A stretch of 16,440 nt of DNA from UBA1783 sp964449115 (GTDB lineage Bacteria; Bacillota_I; Bacilli_A; Erysipelotrichales; Erysipelotrichaceae), in contig CAYUXW010000033.1 of the NCBI GenBank assembly GCA_964449115.1, forward strand, positions 1 to 16,440, read 5' to 3'. The notes under the pieces were generated by a model that made no database searches, was not told the origin of the DNA, and was given only the letters and a program-made list of their open reading frames with translations. Below, piece by piece: positions 13,662 to 16,440 of this stretch. Position 1 is the first letter of the stretch. Each line of letters begins with the position of its first letter. The position numbers and the translations under genes are program-made.

Positions 13662-14847
13662 ATTTCCAGTTAAAGTATTTGGCCAAAACTCCAACCATGG
13701 CCTTGGCAGCAATAATCAGTGAGTCTTCATTTAAATCGAATTTAGGATTGTGATGAGGATAGGTTTCTTTATCAACCTGACTGGCTCCAACATAGAAATA
13801 TGTTCCAGGAACTTTTCTTAAATAATGTGAAGCATCTTCAGAAGCACTAAGTGGAGAAGTAGTAGTCACCTCTGTTATTTCAGGGGCATACTTTTGGATG
13901 TCTTTTACTCCCTGCATTGCCAGTTTGGTGATTTCTGGATCATTGTACAGGACAGGATAATCCTGGGTATATTCCATTTGCAGATCAATGCCAAAAGTTT
14001 CAGCAATACCTTCGGCAATCTGTTTAAACTGTTTTTCTATCAGTGAAGCTACTTCATCTTTCATACATCTGACATCACCTTCCAGTATTACTTTTTCTTT
14101 AATGACATTAGGTGAGCCTTTGCCATCAAAGTTACCAATAGTAACAACAGCCATTTCTCCAGGTTTGACTCTTCTAGAGACAATAGATTGAATGGCGATT
14201 ACCAGATGTGAAGCAGCCAGAATAGTATCATTGCCATTATGAGGTTCTGAACCATGACTTCCCTTGCCGGTTAGTTCAACCTTGAAAGTAGCCCTGGCAG
14301 CTTGGGTTTCCTTTTCATTGAAGAAAACTTTTGAATAAGGCATAGTAGAGATAAGATGCAGACTGAAGAAGTTGTCAACCCCATCCAGACAGCCGGCTTC
14401 AATCATTTCCAAAGCTCCTCCTGGAGGCTTTTCTTCCTCATGTTGGTGAATAATTATGATATTTCCATTTAACTGATCTTTTAGTTCAATAAGGGCTTTG
14501 GCAAGAATCATTAAATAGGCAGTATGGCCATCATGACCACAGTCATGACTTACGCCAGCATTTTTAGATTTAAATGGCAAATCGGTCTCTTCATGTACAG
14601 CTATAGCATCAAAATCAGCTCTTAAAGCTACCGTAGGACCAGGTTTTTCTCCTTTGATTTTTACAAAAAAGCCAGTTGTCTTTTCATTTTGGATTATTTG
14701 ACAGTCTTTGCCTTGATAGAAATCTAAAAGATACTTTTTAGTTTCATGTTCTTCAAAAGAAAGTTCAGGATATTGATGTAAATGTCTTCTTATCTGAATC
14801 ATTTCGTTTTTATATTCATCTATTTTTTTAAGCAATTCTAATATCAT
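13660..14847 (-). CDS. M20D-family amidohydrolase (N-acyl amino acid or peptide hydrolase)
   Basis: A 395-residue cytoplasmic dinuclear metallohydrolase of the hippurate hydrolase / N-acetyl-diaminopimelate deacetylase / IAA-amino acid hydrolase type. Motifs: RRHLHQYPELSFEEHETKKYL (20-40), ALRADFDAI (74-82), SHDCGHDGHTA (100-110) with metal-binding Cys103 and His105, HQHEEEKPPGGA (134-145) with the catalytic/metal Glu pair, His164 in FSLHL, and a C-terminal HHNPKFDLNE with the last metal His. The exact acyl substrate cannot be read from sequence. The start at 14847 follows GGAGGAATAGCT; the open frame runs 40 codons further upstream, but that stretch crosses the promoter. Single gene, divergent from the amino-acid exporter, with which it may share a metabolic theme. 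Confidence 0.92.
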   Translation of the reverse strand: MILELLKKIDEYKNEMIQIRRHLHQYPELSFEEHETKKYLLDFYQGKDCQIIQNEKTTGFFVKIKGEKPGPTVALRADFDAIAVHEETDLPFKSKNAGVSHDCGHDGHTAYLMILAKALIELKDQLNGNIIIIHQHEEEKPPGGALEMIEAGCLDGVDNFFSLHLISTMPYSKVFFNEKETQAARATFKVELTGKGSHGSEPHNGNDTILAASHLVIAIQSIVSRRVKPGEMAVVTIGNFDGKGSPNVIKEKVILEGDVRCMKDEVASLIEKQFKQIAEGIAETFGIDLQMEYTQDYPVLYNDPEITKLAMQGVKDIQKYAPEITEVTTTSPLSASEDASHYLRKVPGTYFYVGASQVDKETYPHHNPKFDLNEDSLIIAAKAMVGVLAKYFNWK

Positions 14848-14868
14848 AGCTATTCCTCCGTTATTAAT

Positions 14869-14897
14869 ATTGTATTCTTTCAAATTTAAACTTTCAA
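14869..14897 (-). promoter_or_regulatory. Promoter of the M20D amidohydrolase gene
   Basis: Minus strand TTGAAA (14897-14892), 17 bases, TACAAT (14874-14869). Transcription begins near 14862, about 15 bases before the start codon. Confidence 0.75.
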
Positions 14898-14916
14898 TGA
14901 TTATAGTTGTAAAGTG

Positions 14917-14925
14917 TGTTAATAT
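14917..14925 (+). promoter_or_regulatory. Possible extended -10 for the ThrE operon
   Basis: GTGT then TAATAT at 14920-14925, preceded by TG one base away, fits an extended -10. No -35 is clear. The implied transcription start is about 20 bases ahead of the ATG at 14953. Confidence 0.3.
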
Positions 14926-14952
14926 ATTTCTAACAGTAAAGAGAGTTATTAA

Positions 14953-15729
14953 ATGAAAGAAGAGCAAAGTTTCTATTTAAAAACAGCAACACTAGCTGGT
15001 GAAATTCTTATTCAAAGCAATGCCGAAGCGTATCGAGTAGAAGATACTGTCAGGCATATTTTAAACAAGGCCAATTTTAACTCTTCTAATGTCGTAGCCC
15101 TGACAACAGGTCTTTATACAACGGTTGAAGATAATGATGATGAACCTGTAACGATAATTAGAAGGATTAATAACAGATCAATCAATTTATATAGAATTGC
15201 CAGAGTTAATGATGTTTCCAGGGAAATAGTTTCCGGCAATATTGATATTAGAGAAGCTTATGATAAGCTAATCAATTTAAAAAGCAGTGAATATGCTCCC
15301 TATACTAAAGATATTGCCAGCTTTTTGTTTGTATTGATGATTGTTCTATTATTTAATGGTTCTATTGTTGATGCGCTGGCAAATATACCAGCAGCAATTA
15401 CGGTAACACTAATTTCAAACATCTGTAATAAATACAATATCAATGCCTTTGTGACTGATTTTATCAGCAGTTTTCTGGTGGCTGTTATTGTTGCCGCGAT
15501 TAATGCTCTGATACCTTTAAAAATTTCAACTGACATATTGATTATTGCCTGTATCATGCCTTTGGTTCCTGGCACAGCCTTGACCAATGGTGTCAGGGAT
15601 ATCTTTAGAGGTGACTATACTTCAGGTTTTGCCAAGCTTCTTGAAGCGATAATGATTGCCTTGTTTATTGCCTTAGGCATTGGTTCAGGTTTATTACTGA
15701 CTCAGGAGGTTTTAGGATGGATATTTTAA
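14953..15729 (+). CDS. Threonine/serine exporter, N-terminal half (ThrE_1/DUF1212)
   Basis: A 258-residue membrane protein, the larger half of a split ThrE-type exporter. A soluble N-terminal region (about 1-115) carries the family's conserved LIQSNAEAYRVEDTVRHIL and VALTTGLYTTVED, the part related to hydrolase-like DUF1212 folds. Several hydrophobic helices follow from about 120 onward, with the PLVPGTALTNGVRDIFRGD loop (the PG-T/N motif) that recurs in the partner. Together with the next gene it should export threonine and serine. The Shine-Dalgarno is modest (AAAGAGAG). The 3' end overlaps the partner gene by 13 bases, so translation is likely coupled. Confidence 0.92.
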   Translation: MKEEQSFYLKTATLAGEILIQSNAEAYRVEDTVRHILNKANFNSSNVVALTTGLYTTVEDNDDEPVTIIRRINNRSINLYRIARVNDVSREIVSGNIDIREAYDKLINLKSSEYAPYTKDIASFLFVLMIVLLFNGSIVDALANIPAAITVTLISNICNKYNINAFVTDFISSFLVAVIVAAINALIPLKISTDILIIACIMPLVPGTALTNGVRDIFRGDYTSGFAKLLEAIMIALFIALGIGSGLLLTQEVLGWIF

Positions 15730-16166
15730 AACAGACATTGATAGCTACAGCTGTTGTATATCTTATCGCTATTGTCTTAGATGCTCCTAAAAAAACCTTG
15801 CCATATGCTGCCTTAACTGGAGCGTCAGGCTGGTTTATCTATTTGAGTGTCGGTTCACAGGGTAGTGTGGTATATTCAACTTTTATTGCTGCCTGTGCAA
15901 TTGCCATGCTGGTTCATATCTTCTCAAGAATTTCCAAGGCTCCGACAACGGTTTTTCTGATTTCAGCACTTTATCCTTTTGTTCCTGGAACTTCGGTTTA
16001 TAGAGCAGTGTATTCTCTTATTGGCAATGACTTAGATACTTTTAAATTTTATGCTTTGCAGTCAATTTTGATTTCTGGAGCCATTGCCACAGCTGTATTT
16101 ATGGTAGACAGTATCTTTATTATTCACAGCAAGATTAAAAAGTATCACTCTTTGGAAAAGATATAA
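15717..16166 (+). CDS. Threonine/serine exporter, C-terminal half (ThrE_2/DUF3815)
   Basis: A 149-residue, almost entirely hydrophobic protein with about four to five membrane helices. The signature ALYPFVPGTSVYRAVYSLIGND is the counterpart of the PLVPGTAL loop in the first half. In Corynebacterium ThrE both halves are one polypeptide; in many Firmicutes they are separate adjacent genes as here. The ATG at 15717 has AGGAGGT at 15704-15710, inside the preceding gene. The length (about 150) is normal. A terminator follows after about 45 bases, closing the two-gene operon. Confidence 0.92.
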   Translation: MDILKQTLIATAVVYLIAIVLDAPKKTLPYAALTGASGWFIYLSVGSQGSVVYSTFIAACAIAMLVHIFSRISKAPTTVFLISALYPFVPGTSVYRAVYSLIGNDLDTFKFYALQSILISGAIATAVFMVDSIFIIHSKIKKYHSLEKI

Positions 16167-16204
16167 GTTAATTATTTTGGTTAAATTTATTTTATTAAAG
16201 TAGT

Positions 16205-16237
16205 AAAGTGAAGGTTTCTAAAAAAAGAAATCTTTTT
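16205..16237 (+). terminator. Terminator of the ThrE operon
   Basis: GGTTTCT (16213-16219) pairs with AGAAATC (16226-16232) with one G-T pair and a 6-base A loop, followed by TTTTT. AAGT/ACTT outside can extend the stem with a small bulge. Confidence 0.82.
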
Positions 16238-16294
16238 ACTTCTTTGCAATAAAATGTCCTGTTAAAACGTTATTTAAATGAAAGGAGACCAGCT

Positions 16295-16339
16295 ATGAAA
16301 AGTCAAGCAAATTTTGACCCAATGGTCAAAATGAAATGA
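16295..16339 (+). CDS. 14-codon ORF with strong RBS: leader peptide or broken gene start
   Basis: ATG at 16295 has AAAGGAGA at 16281-16288, ideally spaced. It opens MKSQANFDPMVKMK and stops at TGA 16337-16339. Codons 6-13 lie in a perfect hairpin (16312-16331). Either this is a short leader peptide for a gene to the right of the window, or it is the true start of a protein disrupted by a frameshift. A different frame is open without a start from 16372 to the window end (KKFFEKLSFEINYSVDEF). No family is recognisable. Confidence 0.4.
   Translation: MKSQANFDPMVKMK
16312..16331 (+). repeat. Perfect inverted repeat inside the short ORF
   Basis: TTTTGACC (16312-16319), loop CAAT, GGTCAAAA (16324-16331). 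No T tract follows, so it is not a terminator. A second small hairpin, AATTTAT (16354-16360) with ATAAATT (16368-16374), lies downstream and is followed by TTAATAAAAAAG, again without a T run. Confidence 0.6.
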
Positions 16340-16440
16340 AGCATGATGAAAACAATTTATAGCTGTCATAAATTTTAATAAAAAAGTTCTTTGAAAAATT
16401 ATCGTTTGAAATCAATTATTCAGTTGATGAATTCGTATTC

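Noticed and set aside
14848..14967. 40-residue N-terminal extension of the M20D amidohydrolase
   Set aside because: It crosses the gene's own promoter, and the family N-terminus aligns with the ATG at 14847, which has GGAGGA upstream.

Overview
The window looks like chromosome from a low-GC Firmicute. A + T dominate, Shine-Dalgarno sequences are strong (AAGGAGG-type), sigma-A promoters are canonical, and TGA is used only as a stop. The mix of protein types (solitary rplM-rpsI, M3 oligoendopeptidase, split ThrE exporter, BspA-type leucine-rich repeats, DUF2089/DUF4097 pair, a conserved TIM-barrel protein annotated only as 'hydrolase') fits a gut bacterium of the Erysipelotrichia/Coprobacillaceae type. 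That placement is inference from product resemblance, not a phylogenetic result.

Layout. 1-1051: the rplM-rpsI ribosomal operon on the minus strand, with a near-perfect promoter, a short structured leader and two terminator-like hairpins. 1131-2994: an M3 metallopeptidase on the minus strand with its own terminator and promoter. 3397-5100 (plus strand): tRNA-Arg(UCU) with promoter and terminator, then a SUKH/SMI1-KNR4 protein with its own terminator, then a GH114-like lipoprotein. 5117-6356: a translationally coupled pair on the minus strand, a DUF2089 zinc-ribbon/HTH protein and a HAAS plus DUF4097 beta-repeat protein, transcribed divergently from a small glycine-rich membrane protein (6651-6857). 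7056-7769: a TIM-barrel protein of unknown function, convergent on an NCS2 purine permease (7845-9191, minus) across a shared bidirectional terminator.

9567-10553 is a decayed PDDEXK (DUF1016/YhcG-type) nuclease gene with two frameshifts that together restore the frame. It is followed by a leaderless SIMPL-domain protein, then tRNA-Thr(CGU), which sits with no visible terminator 17 bases ahead of an aldose-1-epimerase-like gene. A leucine-rich repeat protein with a strict 23-residue cysteine ladder follows. The right part holds an M20D amidohydrolase (minus) divergent from the two overlapping halves of a ThrE-type threonine/serine exporter. After a terminator there is a 14-codon ORF with a strong ribosome binding site and an internal perfect inverted repeat, near the window edge.

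Most of the window is housekeeping or small accessory functions: peptide and amino-acid turnover (M3 peptidase, M20 amidohydrolase, ThrE exporter), purine uptake, sugar mutarotation and a likely envelope-sensing unit. I do not see a clear multi-gene defence or biosynthetic system. The points most worth a second look are the tRNA-Thr/epimerase co-transcript, the doubly frameshifted nuclease, the DUF2089/DUF4097/small membrane protein unit with its palindromic intergenic region, the cysteine-ladder LRR protein and the short ORF with hairpin at the right edge.
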